A program made the position numbers and the translations under genes. A stretch of 6,864 nucleotides of DNA from Bacteroidota bacterium (lineage in GTDB: Bacteria > Bacteroidota > Bacteroidia > Bacteroidales > UBA10428), in the NCBI GenBank assembly GCA_024640925.1, contig JAHEEB010000223.1, positions 1 to 6,864 on the forward strand. The letters run 5' to 3'. The notes below the pieces were generated by a model that searched no databases, had not been told where the DNA came from, and worked only from the letters and a program-made list of their open reading frames with translations. Positions 5,609 to 6,864 of the stretch are shown piece by piece. Numbering within the stretch: the first letter of the stretch is position 1; each line of letters starts with the position of its first letter.

Positions 5609-6864
5609 TTACTTTTCCTCCAATATTTCGGCAAATTTGTTTTTTAATTCAGTGATAAAAAAGGGAAGACCCTGTATTTTGTTGTATTGTAAGTATTCAT
5701 AACCTGGGTGTTTTGAACGCAGATAAGCTGCAAACTGTCCAAGATTTAGTTCACAAACGATCCTTTTCTTATATTTTGAAAAGATTTCACTGGTATTTAA
5801 GGGTAGGGGATTTATATAATTGAAATGGCAAAGTGATATACTCTTTCCTTCTTCTTGTAAATCTTTAACCGCAGAATATAAAGCACCATAAGTACCTCCC
5901 CATCCAATAACTAAGAGATCAGCTTCTTCAGGGCCCAAAACTTCCTGTTTAGGTATATAGTTTGCAACACGTTCAACTTTTTCAGCACGTTTTTTAACCA
6001 TATGTTCATGGTTTGCCGGATCGTGAGAAACCAATCCTGTTATATCTTCTTTTTCAAGCGCACCAATCCTGTGTCTCAGGCCTTCTTGTCCGGGAAGTGC
6101 CCAGCTTCTTGCAAGGGTTTCCAAATCGCGTTTATAGGGTTTATAGGACGGATCATTATCTTCAACAAGGCGTGTTTTTATGCCAGGTAAATCCTCAACT
6201 TTTGGAATTGGCCAAAGTTCAGAACCATTGGCCAGAAAACCGTCAGTAAGTAATATTACCGGTGTCATATGTTCCAATGTGAGTTTAGCAGCCATGTATG
6301 AATAGTAAAAGCAATTAGATGGAGTCGAAGCTGCTAAAACAATTACAGGGCTTTCACCGTTTCTGCCATATAAAGCCTGCAGCAAATCGGATTGTTCCGT
6401 TTTGGTTGGTAATCCGGTAGCCGGACCACCACGTTGAACATCAACAATAACAAGTGGAAGTTCAGTCATAACAGCTAGTCCTATTGCTTCAGCCTTCAGA
6501 CAAAGTCCTGGTCCGGAAGTTGAGGTTGCGCCTAGTTTTCCGGCAAAGGATGCTCCGATAGCAGTACATATTCCAGCGATTTCATCTTCGGCCTGGAAAG
6601 TAATACAATCAAGGCTTTTCATTTGCGATAACTCATGTAAAATTTCAGAAGCAGGAGTAATAGGATATGAACCAAGAAATAGTTTTCTACATGAACGCTC
6701 TGCAGCAGCAAGTAATCCCCAGGCTGTAGCCTGATTTCCGGTAATATTACGAAACAGACCTTTCCCTTTTTGAGCCGGATTAACCTGAATCTGAGTGGTC
6801 ATTACCTCAACATTCTCAGCATAATTATAACCAACATTAAGAACGGCAATGTTTGGTTCAATCA
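5609..6864 (-). CDS. korA: 2-oxoacid:ferredoxin oxidoreductase, alpha subunit with fused gamma domain (C-terminal ~417 residues; 5' end outside window)
   Basis: Catalytic partner of the beta subunit just downstream. Numbering from the internal Met at 6802-6800, the visible part holds the TPP pyrimidine-side domain: ITGNQATAWG (20-29), YPITP (46-50), the acidic motif QAEDEIAG (70-77), STSGPG (94-99) and DVQRGGPATGLPTKTEQ (121-137). Domain II follows, with LLVIGWGGTYGA and IVCELNLGQF near the end. That Met is not the start: the frame stays open to the window edge and reads NIAVLNVGYNYAENVEV, which resembles the end of the gamma domain and the linker in the ~610-residue gamma-alpha fusions of Bacteroidota. 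The gamma domain proper should lie outside. No extra ferredoxin-type cysteine clusters are present, so electrons should pass through the cluster in KorB to a separate ferredoxin. Its last codons (Glu-Glu-Lys) contain the GGAGG used by korB. Confidence 0.95.
   Translation of the reverse strand, partial: IEPNIAVLNVGYNYAENVEVMTTQIQVNPAQKGKGLFRNITGNQATAWGLLAAAERSCRKLFLGSYPITPASEILHELSQMKSLDCITFQAEDEIAGICTAIGASFAGKLGATSTSGPGLCLKAEAIGLAVMTELPLVIVDVQRGGPATGLPTKTEQSDLLQALYGRNGESPVIVLAASTPSNCFYYSYMAAKLTLEHMTPVILLTDGFLANGSELWPIPKVEDLPGIKTRLVEDNDPSYKPYKRDLETLARSWALPGQEGLRHRIGALEKEDITGLVSHDPANHEHMVKKRAEKVERVANYIPKQEVLGPEEADLLVIGWGGTYGALYSAVKDLQEEGKSISLCHFNYINPLPLNTSEIFSKYKKRIVCELNLGQFAAYLRSKHPGYEYLQYNKIQGLPFFITELKNKFAEILEEK
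5617..5621 (-). promoter_or_regulatory. Shine-Dalgarno site deciding the korB start
   Basis: GGAGG on the minus strand, 9 bases before ATG 5607 and inside the last codons of korA. It is an unusually strong site for a Bacteroidota gene and supports 5607 over the ATG at 5634, which lies upstream of it. It would let ribosomes finishing korA reinitiate on korB. Confidence 0.65.

Noticed and set aside
6002..6249. Two plus-strand open frames inside korA
   Set aside because: They are antisense shadows of a conserved enzyme and overlap each other in different frames.

Overview
The window reads as chromosomal DNA of a Bacteroidota bacterium, probably class Bacteroidia. The evidence is a type IX secretion (T9SS) type B C-terminal domain next to a PorP/SprF protein, a membrane-anchored OmpH/Skp protein, AT-rich leaders mostly without Shine-Dalgarno sequences, and TAnnTTTG-type -7 elements. 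A two-subunit 2-oxoacid:ferredoxin oxidoreductase points to anaerobic or low-oxygen carbon metabolism. I cannot name a genus.

Layout. At 1-755 (+) is the C-terminal part of a PKD-repeat surface protein ending in a T9SS type B sorting domain. A long hairpin (764-826) with a T-run closes that gene. PorP/SprF follows (+, my start 898, end 1866), then an AT-rich gap of 344 bases. Next comes a likely two-gene unit: an OmpH/Skp-like protein (2211-2831) and a soluble GT2-type glycosyltransferase (2843-4108). The direction then flips. A DivIC/FtsB-like division protein (4421-4101, -) meets the glycosyltransferase tail to tail with an 8-base overlap. Behind it on the minus strand are the beta subunit (5607-4582) and the alpha subunit (6864-5609, running off the right edge) of a 2-oxoacid:ferredoxin oxidoreductase.

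How the genes work together. The first two form a familiar T9SS cargo and outer-membrane partner pair: the type B domain directs export and the PorP/SprF-like beta-barrel probably receives or anchors the cargo. OmpH and the glycosyltransferase may be co-transcribed, but their functional link is unknown. KorA and KorB form one enzyme and are separated by one base. The beta subunit shows the four cysteines expected for its single [4Fe-4S] cluster.

Three gene starts differ from the longest open frame. PorP/SprF most likely starts at TTG 898, because the ATG at 805 lies inside the upstream terminator hairpin. KorB starts at 5607 behind a GGAGG. KorA has no start in the window: the Met at 6802-6800 is internal, and the upstream frame continues with residues typical of the gamma-alpha linker. 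I see no CRISPR, mobile element, tRNA or rRNA, and no convincing novel system. The least understood element is the glycosyltransferase.
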